A DNA stretch of 11,839 nt. Origin: an uncultured Clostridia bacterium (GTDB lineage: Bacteria > Bacillota > Clostridia > Christensenellales > Borkfalkiaceae). Below, in pieces: positions 1-6,903 of this stretch. The notes beneath the pieces were generated by a model. The model worked only from the letters and a program-made list of their open reading frames with translations, ran no database searches and was not told the origin of the DNA. The stretch lies in assembly GCA_904501815.1 (NCBI GenBank), contig CAJGCN010000038.1:1-11839 (forward strand), in the 5' to 3' direction. The stretch's first letter is position 1. Every line of letters begins with the position of its first letter. The translations under genes were made by a program, and so were the position numbers.

Positions 1-1
1 A

Positions 2-1681
2 TTAACAGGTGCAGAAATTATCGTAAAAACCTTGATAGAGCAAGGCGTGACGGACGTGTTCGGCTATCCGGGCGGGCAGGTTATCAATATCTACGACGCG
101 CTCTATAAATATAAGGACCAAATCAATCATATTTTAACCGCGCACGAACAAGGCGCGTCGCACGCGGCGGACGGGTATTCCCGCGCGACGGGTAAAGTCG
201 GCGTTTGTATCGCTACGAGCGGACCGGGTGCGACCAACCTCGTCACGGGGATTGCAACGGCAATGCTTGATTCTATTCCGTTAGTTGCGATTACGGGCAA
301 CGTGCCCAACTCGTTAATCGGGAAAGACAGCTTCCAAGAAATCGACATTACGGGCGTGACGATGCCGATTACCAAGCATAACTTTTTCGTTTCGAAGATT
401 GAAGATCTTGCCGATATTATTCGCCAAGCCTTTTCGATTGCCAAGTCCGGCCGTCCGGGTCCCGTTTTGATTGACGTACCCAAAGACGTACAAGTAGGGA
501 CGTTTGAATTTGAAGAACAAGGCGTGGTGGAAAAAATTCCTTTGCCGAAAGTAGACGAGAGTTTAATTTGCCAAGCGGCGGAAATGATTGCCGAAGCAAA
601 ACGCCCGTATATCTATATCGGCGGCGGTGCGGCAGGCTTAGGAATGGGCAAAGAAATCATTGCGTTTGCCCGCAAAATCGACGCGGTTATCGGTTGCTCG
701 TTTATGGGGCTTTCCGCCGTACCCGATTCCGACGAACGTTTTCTCGGTATGCAGGGTATGCACGGGCATTACGCTTCGAGTATGGCGCAAAATGAAGCCG
801 ACCTTATTCTTGCCGTCGGCGTGCGCTTTTCGGATAGAGCGACGGGCAACGTTTCCAAGTTTGCGAAAAACAGCAAGATTATTCAGCTTGACCCCGATTC
901 TGCCGAAGTTAATAAAAACGTACGGGTACATTTAGGGCTGATCGGCGACGTAAGCGATTCGTTTGCGCGTATTGCGGAAAAATGCCAAAAGAAGAATTTG
1001 CCCGACTGGATCAAACGGGTAGAAACGCTCAAAGCGGAAGAAGCAGGTTTCGAAGCGGAAATCGCCGCTTCGCAAACGGCAAAGCTTACCCCGAAAATGA
1101 TCGTGCAGGCAATCAACGAACTCAAACCTGCCCGCACGGTAATCACGACGGACGTTGGGCAACACCAAATGTGGACGGCGCAATACGCCTCTTTCGATAT
1201 TCCCCGCCGTTGGGTTTCAAGCGGTGGGTTGGGAACGATGGGCTTCGGGCTTGGCGCGGCAATGGGTGCGTGCGTAGCGACGGGCGACCCGACCGTTCTC
1301 GTCACGGGCGACGGAAGTTTCGGAATGAACTTGAATGAGTTGGCAACGGCGGTTTCCTATAACATTCCCGTCGTAATCGTTTTGATGAACAACGGCGTGT
1401 TGGGTATGGTTCGTCAATGGCAAACCCTTTTCTTCGGAAAACGGTATTCCCAAACGGTGCTCTCCCGTCAAACGGATTTCGTCAAGCTTGCGGAAGCGTT
1501 CGGCGCGGTAGGCAAACGCGCGACCACGCTCGACGAATTTAAAGCCGCGCTCAAAGAAGGTTTTGCGCTCAACCGTCCCGTCGTAATCGACGCGCAGGTG
1601 GATAAAGACGAATTCGTATTGCCTATGTTGCCGCCCGGCGGTGCAATCGACGATATTATCGTCAAAGTAGAAAAAGCGTAA
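2..1681 (+). CDS. ilvB: Acetolactate synthase large (catalytic) subunit, 5'-truncated by window edge
   Basis: ThDP-dependent enzyme that joins two pyruvates to 2-acetolactate (valine/leucine) or pyruvate plus 2-oxobutyrate to 2-aceto-2-hydroxybutyrate (isoleucine). The reading frame is open from base 2, where the residues LTGAEIIVKTLIEQGV match the usual N-terminus of the family, so only a few codons are missing to the left; the TTG at 32 is internal, not the start. Visible signatures in order: YPGG near the N-terminus, the catalytic glutamate in HEQGA (codon 146-148), SGPGATN, a middle domain with the RFSDRATG stretch, and the ThDP/Mg site beginning GDGSFGMN (about 1307) and continuing to MNNGVLGMVRQWQ. 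About 559 visible residues is close to full family length. The stop codon runs into the ribosome binding site of the next gene. A role in the BCAA operon is certain from context; other ThDP enzymes (for example catabolic AlsS) are less likely because a regulatory subunit follows. Confidence 0.97.
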   Translation, partial: LTGAEIIVKTLIEQGVTDVFGYPGGQVINIYDALYKYKDQINHILTAHEQGASHAADGYSRATGKVGVCIATSGPGATNLVTGIATAMLDSIPLVAITGNVPNSLIGKDSFQEIDITGVTMPITKHNFFVSKIEDLADIIRQAFSIAKSGRPGPVLIDVPKDVQVGTFEFEEQGVVEKIPLPKVDESLICQAAEMIAEAKRPYIYIGGGAAGLGMGKEIIAFARKIDAVIGCSFMGLSAVPDSDERFLGMQGMHGHYASSMAQNEADLILAVGVRFSDRATGNVSKFAKNSKIIQLDPDSAEVNKNVRVHLGLIGDVSDSFARIAEKCQKKNLPDWIKRVETLKAEEAGFEAEIAASQTAKLTPKMIVQAINELKPARTVITTDVGQHQMWTAQYASFDIPRRWVSSGGLGTMGFGLGAAMGACVATGDPTVLVTGDGSFGMNLNELATAVSYNIPVVIVLMNNGVLGMVRQWQTLFFGKRYSQTVLSRQTDFVKLAEAFGAVGKRATTLDEFKAALKEGFALNRPVVIDAQVDKDEFVLPMLPPGGAIDDIIVKVEKA

Positions 1682-1692
1682 GGAGAAAGCTT

Positions 1693-2187
1693 ATGAGTAG
1701 ATTTGTGATATCGGTATACGTAGACAATCAAATCGGCGTGTTGACGAGAGTGACGAGCCTATTCACCCGTCGCGGGTTTAATATCGACAGCTTGACGGTA
1801 GGCGAAACGGAGCGTAGCGAGTATTCCCGTATTACGATTAGTATGAGCGGGGATTGCTATTCTCGCGATCAGCTGATCAATCAGTTGAAAAAGCTTGTGA
1901 ACGTGAAAAAGGTGGAAATCTTAAACGACGATGCTATTCAGCGTGAGTTAATGCTGATTAAAGTGGAAAACGCTTCGCAAAACAGAAGCGACATTATGAC
2001 GGCGGTAGACGTCTTCCGCGCGAGCGTTATAGATTATTCCCCGACGGCAATGTGTATTGAAGTGACGGGAAATCCTTCGAAAATCGACGCGTTCGTGAAA
2101 CTTATGCAACCCTTCGGGATTTTGGAAATGTGCCGAACGGGTATCGTAGCCTTAGACAGGGGCGAACAAACTTTATTTTCTAAATAA
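1693..2187 (+). CDS. ilvN: Acetolactate synthase small (regulatory) subunit
   Basis: Regulatory partner of the preceding catalytic subunit; in this family it activates the enzyme and confers feedback inhibition, usually by valine. The 164-residue length is typical of the ilvN/ilvH type. An N-terminal ACT domain covers roughly residues 1-75, with the motif VDNQIGVLTRV followed by FTRRGFNIDSLTVG, and a C-terminal domain ends with the conserved GNPSKIDAF and GILEMCRTGIVALDRG stretches. The ATG is set by AAGGAG at 1680-1685, which overlaps the ilvB stop codon (TAAGGAG), leaving 7 bases to the start; this arrangement suggests translational coupling that keeps the two subunits balanced. Whether to call it ilvN or ilvH is only a naming matter here. 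Confidence 0.96.
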   Translation: MSRFVISVYVDNQIGVLTRVTSLFTRRGFNIDSLTVGETERSEYSRITISMSGDCYSRDQLINQLKKLVNVKKVEILNDDAIQRELMLIKVENASQNRSDIMTAVDVFRASVIDYSPTAMCIEVTGNPSKIDAFVKLMQPFGILEMCRTGIVALDRGEQTLFSK

Positions 2188-2238
2188 CGAAAAAAATAAA
2201 AAATCAATTTAAAGAAAAGCGAAAAGGAGAAAAAGAAA

Positions 2239-3258
2239 ATGGCTAACAGAATTTTTTATCAACAGGATTGTGATTTGAACAAATTAAACGGTAAAACCGT
2301 TGCGATTATCGGCTACGGCTCGCAAGGACACGCGCACGCGCTGAACTTGAAAGATTCGGGCGTGAAAGTAATCGTCGGTCTTTATAAAGGAAGCAAGAGC
2401 TGGGAAAAGGCGGAAAAGCAAGGCTTAACGGTTATGACGGCGGCAGACGCGGCGAAAGCGGCGGACTTGATTATGATTTTAATCAACGACGAAAAGCAAG
2501 CGAAGCTCTATAAAGAAAGCATTGAACCTAATTTGACGGAAGGAAAAACGCTTGCGTTTGCGCACGGCTTTAATATCCACTTCGGTTGCATTAAGCCCCC
2601 GAAGAACGTAAACGTCATTATGGTTGCGCCCAAAGGACCTGGCCACACCGTTCGCAGCGAATACCAAGTTGGAAAAGGCGTTCCTTGCTTGATTGCCGTT
2701 GAACAGGATGCAACGGGCGACGCGCTTGAAATCGGTTTGGCGTATGCGCTCGGTATCGGCGGTGCGAGAGCGGGCGTTTTGGAAACGAATTTCAGAACGG
2801 AAACGGAAACGGATTTGTTCGGCGAACAAGCTGTTCTTTGCGGCGGTGTTTGCGCGTTGATGCAAGCGGGCTTTGAAACGCTCGTAGAAGCTGGATACGA
2901 CCCCAGAAACGCATACTTTGAATGTATTCACGAAATGAAGCTTATCGTAGACCTTATCTATCAAAGCGGTTTTGAAGGGATGCGTTATTCCATTTCCAAC
3001 ACGGCGGAATACGGCGACTACGTGACGGGTCCGAAGATTATCACGGAAGAAACCAAGAAAGCAATGAAGAAAGTTTTGAAAGACATTCAAGACGGTACGT
3101 TCGCGAAAGAATTCTTGCTCGATATGTCCGACGCTGGCTCGCAAGTACACTTCAACGCAATGCGTAAGATTGCGGCGGAACACCCTTCCGAAGTCGTCGG
3201 TAAGGATATCCGTAAACTGTATAGCTGGGCAGACGAAGAAAAATTCATCAATAATTAA
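2239..3258 (+). CDS. ilvC: Ketol-acid reductoisomerase, class I (short form)
   Basis: Mg-dependent enzyme that isomerises and reduces acetolactate or acetohydroxybutyrate to the dihydroxy acid using NAD(P)H. At 339 residues it is the short class I form. The Rossmann motif GYGSQG is at residues 25-30. The cofactor-specificity loop reads YKGSKS at 49-54; the serines at 52 and 54 are those that usually hold the NADPH 2'-phosphate, while Tyr49 sits where many homologues have Arg, so cofactor preference is not certain. Catalytic residues are all present at the expected positions: His109, Lys132, Asp192, Glu196, Glu228, Glu232, Ser253. The ATG has AAAAGGAG at 2222-2229, 9 bases upstream. The 51-base spacer after ilvN is very A-rich and unstructured, which commonly supports high expression. 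After the stop comes the structured gap described separately. Confidence 0.98.
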   Translation: MANRIFYQQDCDLNKLNGKTVAIIGYGSQGHAHALNLKDSGVKVIVGLYKGSKSWEKAEKQGLTVMTAADAAKAADLIMILINDEKQAKLYKESIEPNLTEGKTLAFAHGFNIHFGCIKPPKNVNVIMVAPKGPGHTVRSEYQVGKGVPCLIAVEQDATGDALEIGLAYALGIGGARAGVLETNFRTETETDLFGEQAVLCGGVCALMQAGFETLVEAGYDPRNAYFECIHEMKLIVDLIYQSGFEGMRYSISNTAEYGDYVTGPKIITEETKKAMKKVLKDIQDGTFAKEFLLDMSDAGSQVHFNAMRKIAAEHPSEVVGKDIRKLYSWADEEKFINN

Positions 3259-3307
3259 ATTTGCACGAGATAGCCACACCTACGGTATGCAAGAATAGGA
3301 AGTCTAA

Positions 3308-3358
3308 ATGCTCAGTTTTCGGCTGGGTGCTGGGGTGAACCCTGTATTGACGGACTGA
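3308..3358 (+). CDS. Possible 16-residue leader peptide upstream of ilvD
   Basis: A short open frame, ATG at 3308 and TGA at 3356-3358, would encode MLSFRLGAGVNPVLTD. It has a plausible ribosome binding site, AGGAAG at 3297-3302, 5 bases before the ATG. Five of 16 residues are leucine or valine, products of this pathway, but there is no run of them and no isoleucine, unlike classic ilv or leu leader peptides. The frame coincides with the interior of the long-range stem in this gap, and its stop codon lies 8 bases before the 3' strand of that stem, so a translating or stalled ribosome would change the pairing. This geometry resembles attenuation, but a frame this short can arise by chance. Confidence 0.25.
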   Translation: MLSFRLGAGVNPVLTD

Positions 3359-3363
3359 AAAAA

Positions 3364-3378
3364 GCAACCGTAGGTTGC
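3364..3378 (+). other. Perfect short hairpin that competes with the long-range stem
   Basis: GCAACC at 3364-3369, loop GTA, GGTTGC at 3373-3378. The same bases (3367-3375) form the 3' strand of the 9-bp stem with 3278-3286, so the two structures cannot form together. The next T-run (3383-3386) is only four bases and begins four bases after the stem, so it is a poor intrinsic terminator. Confidence 0.5.
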
Positions 3379-3446
3379 GCCATTTTACAATCAAAGATTG
3401 CACAATTGCCCGCAAGGCGAAAGCAAATGAGTTAATCTTTGCTCTT

Positions 3447-3453
3447 AAAGGAG
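3447..3453 (+). promoter_or_regulatory. Ribosome binding site fixing the ilvD start
   Basis: AAAGGAG lies 6 bases before ATG 3460. A TTG at 3439 opens the same frame seven codons earlier, but that start would place this Shine-Dalgarno sequence inside the coding region and adds residues not seen at the N-terminus of the family. ATG 3460 is therefore the better start. Confidence 0.9.
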
Positions 3454-3459
3454 TTTTTT

Positions 3460-5118
3460 ATGATTAAAGAAAAAGTAGTAGACGGTTTTCACAACGCGCC
3501 GCACAGATCCTTGTATCACGCGTTGGGCTTAACCGAAGAAGAAATGCAACGCCCGTTAATCGGGATCGTTTCTTCGCATAACGAAATCGTGCCCGGACAC
3601 GTCAATTTGGATAAAATCGCAGAAGCGGTGAAAATAGGCGTGGCTATGGCGGGCGGTACGCCGATTATGTTCCCTGCGATCACCGTTTGCGACGGGATTG
3701 CTATGGGGCACGTGGGAATGAAATATTCTCTCGTTACCCGCGATTTAATCGCCGATTCCACCGAAGCAATGGTAATGGCGCACGGGTTCGACGGGCTCGT
3801 AATGATTCCCAACTGCGATAAGAACGTTCCCGGACTTTTAATGGCGGCGGCGCGTTTGAATATTCCCACCGTGTTCGTTTCGGGCGGTCCTATGCTCGCG
3901 GGCAGAGTGGGCGGTAAAAAGCGTTCGCTTTCGAGTATGTTTGAAGCGGTAGGCGCATATAAAGCGGGTAAAATCACCGAAGAACAGCTCACCGAATTTG
4001 AAAGAAAGGTTTGTCCGACTTGCGGGTCTTGCTCGGGAATGTATACCGCAAATTCTATGAACTGTTTGACGGAAGTGCTCGGTATGGGGCTTCGCGGAAA
4101 CGGTACGATTCCCGCCGCGTATTCCGCTCGTATAGAGCTTGCTAAGCACGCGGGTATGCAGATTATGGAGCTTGTGAAAAAGAATATCCGTCCCCGCGAT
4201 ATTATGACGGCTTCGGCTATAAAAAACGCCATTACGGCGGATATGGCTTTGGGTTGCTCGACGAACAGTATGTTGCATCTTCCCGCGATTGCCAACGAAT
4301 GTGGAGTGCCGTTCAGCTTAGACGAAGTCAACCAAATCAGCGAAAAAACGCCTAACCTTTGCCACCTTGCTCCCGCAGGTCCTACCTATATGGAAGACTT
4401 GAACGAAGCGGGCGGGGTGTACGCCGTTTTGAAAGAGTTGGAAGGACTTGGCTTACTCGATACGTCGGTGATGACCTGCACGGGCAAGACGATGGCGGAA
4501 AATATTAAAGACGTTTGCAATTTCGACGACGAAGTCATCAGAAAACCCGAAAACGCCTTTTCACAAACGGGCGGGATTGCCGTGTTAAAGGGCAACCTTG
4601 CGCCCGACGGTTGCGTAGTCAAGCGTTCGGCGGTCGCTTCGGAAATGCTCGTTCACGAAGGACCTGCGAAGGTGTTTGAAAGTGAAGAAGAAACGATTGC
4701 AGCGATTTACGCGGGCAAAATTCAAAAGGGAGACGTGGTGGTCATTCGCTACGAAGGTCCTGCGGGCGGTCCGGGTATGCGCGAGATGCTTTCGCCCACG
4801 TCCGCGATTGCGGGAATGGGCTTGGATAAAGACGTAGCGTTAATCACGGATGGTAGATTTTCAGGCGCAACGCGTGGCGCTTCGATAGGGCACGTATCCC
4901 CCGAAGCCGTTTCGGGCGGGCCGATTGCGTACGTGAAAGACGGGGATATCATTGCTATCGATATTCCGAATTATAAAATCGAGCTGAAAGTTTCCGACGA
5001 AGAACTGCAAAAGCGCAAAGCGGAAATGCCTATTAAAAAGAAAGAAGTTTCAGGGTATTTAAAACGCTACGCCTCGCAAGTAAGCTCGGCGGACAAAGGC
5101 GCAATTATCAATCAATAA
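3460..5118 (+). CDS. ilvD: Dihydroxyacid dehydratase
   Basis: Fe-S lyase that dehydrates the dihydroxy acids from IlvC to 2-oxoisovalerate and 3-methyl-2-oxovalerate, the last common step of valine and isoleucine synthesis. From ATG 3460 it is 552 residues, usual for the shorter bacterial form. Signature motifs are AVCD-like TVCDGIAMGH (about 75-84), NCDKNVPG with Cys119, CPTCGSCSGM with Cys188/Cys191 region, GCSTNSMLHL (about 265-274) and the C-terminal ITDGRFSGATRG and SADKGAI. Where [2Fe-2S] members carry a third cysteine (NEITPC), this protein has NEIVPGH as in the E. coli enzyme, which suggests the oxygen-labile [4Fe-4S] type; that reading rests on remembered alignments. The gene follows the structured gap after ilvC and is 14 bases from leuC. 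EDD/arabinonate dehydratase relatives are excluded by context. Confidence 0.97.
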   Translation: MIKEKVVDGFHNAPHRSLYHALGLTEEEMQRPLIGIVSSHNEIVPGHVNLDKIAEAVKIGVAMAGGTPIMFPAITVCDGIAMGHVGMKYSLVTRDLIADSTEAMVMAHGFDGLVMIPNCDKNVPGLLMAAARLNIPTVFVSGGPMLAGRVGGKKRSLSSMFEAVGAYKAGKITEEQLTEFERKVCPTCGSCSGMYTANSMNCLTEVLGMGLRGNGTIPAAYSARIELAKHAGMQIMELVKKNIRPRDIMTASAIKNAITADMALGCSTNSMLHLPAIANECGVPFSLDEVNQISEKTPNLCHLAPAGPTYMEDLNEAGGVYAVLKELEGLGLLDTSVMTCTGKTMAENIKDVCNFDDEVIRKPENAFSQTGGIAVLKGNLAPDGCVVKRSAVASEMLVHEGPAKVFESEEETIAAIYAGKIQKGDVVVIRYEGPAGGPGMREMLSPTSAIAGMGLDKDVALITDGRFSGATRGASIGHVSPEAVSGGPIAYVKDGDIIAIDIPNYKIELKVSDEELQKRKAEMPIKKKEVSGYLKRYASQVSSADKGAIINQ

Positions 5119-5132
5119 AGAAGGTAAGAACA

Positions 5133-6395
5133 ATGTCAATGACGATGACGCAAAAAATTCTCGCGGCGCACGCGGGGTTAGAACGGGTAGAAGCAGGTCA
5201 GCTGATTTTAGTAGATTTAGACCGCGTTTTAGGCAACGATATCACTTCCCCCGTTGCGATAAAAGAGTTTAACCGTATCGGCGCAAAAGCCGTATACGAC
5301 AAAGAAAAGGTGACGATGGTCATGGACCATTTCGCTCCGAATAAGGATATAAAAGCTGCTACGCAATGTAAGATGTGCCGAGATTTTTGCGGAGAGCAAG
5401 AAATCGTGAATTTCTTCGACGTGGGGCAAATGGGTATCGAACACGCACTTTTGCCTGAAAAAGGGCTCGTCGTGAGTGGTGACGTGGTGATCGGCGCAGA
5501 TTCACATACTTGCACCTACGGCGCGCTCGGCGCGTTTTCAACGGGCGTAGGCTCGACGGATATGGCGTGCGGTATGGCGACGGGGAAAGCTTGGTTTAAA
5601 GTTCCGTCCGCAATCAAGTTCGTGCTGAAAGGCAAGTTCCAAAAATACGTTTCGGGGAAAGATTTGATTTTGCATATTATCGGCAAGATCGGGGTGGACG
5701 GAGCGTTGTATAAATCAATGGAGTTTACGGGCGAAGGCGTGAAGGCTTTGTCCGTATACGACCGTTTAACGGTTGCGAATATGGCGATTGAAGCGGGGGC
5801 GAAGAACGGTATTTTCGAAGTGGACGAACAAACGCTCGAATATATTCGGGAACGCTCTTCTCGTGAGCCGAAAATTTACAAAGCGGATGAAGACGCGGTA
5901 TACGACGAAGTCTACGAAATCGATTTAAGCGAAATTCAACCGACGGTAGCTTTCCCGCATTTGCCTGAAAACACGAAAACTTTCGACGAAATCGGGGATA
6001 TCAAGATCGACCAAGTCGTAATCGGGTCGTGCACGAACGGGCAATATAAAGATTTGCAGGAAGCGGCGGAAATTTTGGCGGGTAAAAAAGTGGCGAAAAA
6101 CGTGCGCGCGATTATTATTCCCGCAACGCAGGATATTTATTTAAAAGCCATTGAAACGGGTTTGGTGAAAACCTTTATCCAAGCCGGTTGTATCGTTTCT
6201 ACGCCGACTTGCGGACCTTGCTTAGGCGGGTATATGGGCGTGTTGGCGGCAGGTGAACGCGCGGTGGCTACGACCAACCGTAATTTCGTCGGCAGAATGG
6301 GACACGTAGATTCGGAAGTTTATTTGGCTTCCCCTGCGGTGGCGGCGGCGAGCGCAGTGCTCGGCAAGATTGCTCAGCCTTCCGAGCTTGAATAA
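5133..6395 (+). CDS. leuC: 3-Isopropylmalate dehydratase large subunit
   Basis: Aconitase-family subunit that with LeuD isomerises 2-isopropylmalate to 3-isopropylmalate in leucine synthesis. The 420-residue length and the N-terminal MTQKILAAHAGLERVEAGQ match the archaeal/clostridial HACN-like form rather than the ~466-residue E. coli form. The three [4Fe-4S] ligands are visible: Cys300 in IGSCTNGQ, Cys360 and Cys363 in TCGPCLGG. GADSHTCTYGALGAF (about 121-135) is a conserved active-site stretch. Three in-frame ATGs lie close together (5133, 5139, 5145); the first is taken because AAGAAGG at 5118-5124 is 8 bases upstream of it. The same fold includes homoaconitase and methylcitrate-type enzymes, but the leuD and leuB neighbours settle the role. 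Confidence 0.96.
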   Translation: MSMTMTQKILAAHAGLERVEAGQLILVDLDRVLGNDITSPVAIKEFNRIGAKAVYDKEKVTMVMDHFAPNKDIKAATQCKMCRDFCGEQEIVNFFDVGQMGIEHALLPEKGLVVSGDVVIGADSHTCTYGALGAFSTGVGSTDMACGMATGKAWFKVPSAIKFVLKGKFQKYVSGKDLILHIIGKIGVDGALYKSMEFTGEGVKALSVYDRLTVANMAIEAGAKNGIFEVDEQTLEYIRERSSREPKIYKADEDAVYDEVYEIDLSEIQPTVAFPHLPENTKTFDEIGDIKIDQVVIGSCTNGQYKDLQEAAEILAGKKVAKNVRAIIIPATQDIYLKAIETGLVKTFIQAGCIVSTPTCGPCLGGYMGVLAAGERAVATTNRNFVGRMGHVDSEVYLASPAVAAASAVLGKIAQPSELE

Positions 6396-6407
6396 GGAGA
6401 AAAAACT

Positions 6408-6902
6408 ATGAATTTTCAAGGAAAAGCGATTAAATACGGCGATAACGTAGATACCGACGTTATCATTCCCGCCAGATATTTAAACACGAGCGATAAAAAA
6501 GAACTTGCTTCCCATTGTATGGAAGATATCGATAAAGAGTTCGTCAAAAAAGTACAAACGGGCGACGTAATGGTGGCGGGCGATAACTTCGGTTGCGGGT
6601 CGTCGAGAGAACACGCGCCGATTGCTATTAAAGAAAGCGGTATTTCCGTCGTAATCGCAAAAAGTTTTGCGCGGATTTTTTATAGAAACGCTATCAATAT
6701 CGGGCTTGCAATCGTGGAATGTAGCGAAGCGGTAGACGGCATTAGCGAAGGGGATTGCATACAAGTCAATCTCGACGAAGGGGTGATTTCTAATCAAACG
6801 ACGGGCAAAAGTTTTCAAACGCAGCCGTTTCCCCCGTTTATTCAAAAAATTATCCAAAATGGTGGCTTGGTAGAATCTATCAAGAAAGGGGATATTAAGT
6901 AA
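6408..6902 (+). CDS. leuD: 3-Isopropylmalate dehydratase small subunit
   Basis: Swivelling-domain partner of LeuC. The 164 residues match the short archaeal/clostridial LeuD, consistent with the type of the LeuC before it. The substrate-recognition block GDNFGCGSSREHAP is at residues 58-71, preceded by NVDTDVIIPARYL at about 13-25, both diagnostic of the family. AAGGAG at 6394-6399 overlaps the leuC stop codon and sits 8 bases before the ATG, so the two subunits are probably translationally coupled. The stop codon is one base from the leuB start. Confidence 0.96.
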   Translation: MNFQGKAIKYGDNVDTDVIIPARYLNTSDKKELASHCMEDIDKEFVKKVQTGDVMVAGDNFGCGSSREHAPIAIKESGISVVIAKSFARIFYRNAINIGLAIVECSEAVDGISEGDCIQVNLDEGVISNQTTGKSFQTQPFPPFIQKIIQNGGLVESIKKGDIK

Positions 6903-6903
6903 T

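Larger units (their letters stand above)
3259..3446 (+). other. Structured ilvC-ilvD intergenic region (possible leader or regulatory RNA)
   Basis: This is the only gap over 51 bases between ilvB and ridA. It is rich in complementary segments. A 9-bp long-range stem pairs 3278-3286 with 3367-3375, extended by TGC 3288-3290 with GCA 3364-3366. Inside it AGTC 3301-3304 can pair with GACT 3353-3356, enclosing two hairpins: 3311-3315 with 3323-3327, and 3332-3335 with 3340-3343 around a TGAA loop. Downstream are small local hairpins: 3364-3369/3373-3378, 3388-3392/3396-3400, 3408-3410/3416-3418 and 3422-3427/3438-3443, the last ending just before the ilvD ribosome binding site. I see no promoter, no stem followed directly by a T-run, and no known riboswitch or T-box consensus. 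The pairings are seen by eye; a regulatory role is inference. Confidence 0.5.

Noticed and set aside
2479..3279. Open frame of 266 codons on the minus strand opposite ilvC
   Set aside because: It mirrors the codon bias of ilvC, has no family resemblance and no suitable ribosome site; ilvC is unambiguous.
3287..3375. Remnant of a group II intron
   Set aside because: A few words such as AAGAATAGGAAG look intron-like, but there is no GTGYG 5' end, no domain V, and no intron-encoded protein.
3259..3446. T-box, SAM, TPP, cobalamin, c-di-GMP or ppGpp riboswitch in the ilvC-ilvD gap
   Set aside because: None of the conserved core sequences I know for these classes is present, and there is no T-box antiterminator TGGNACCGCG.
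3439..3459. TTG at 3439 as the ilvD start
   Set aside because: The Shine-Dalgarno AAAGGAG (3447-3453) would fall inside the coding region; ATG 3460 is correctly spaced from it.
3516..4331. Open frame of 271 codons on the minus strand opposite ilvD
   Set aside because: A shadow of the highly conserved ilvD coding sequence, with no recognisable protein motif.
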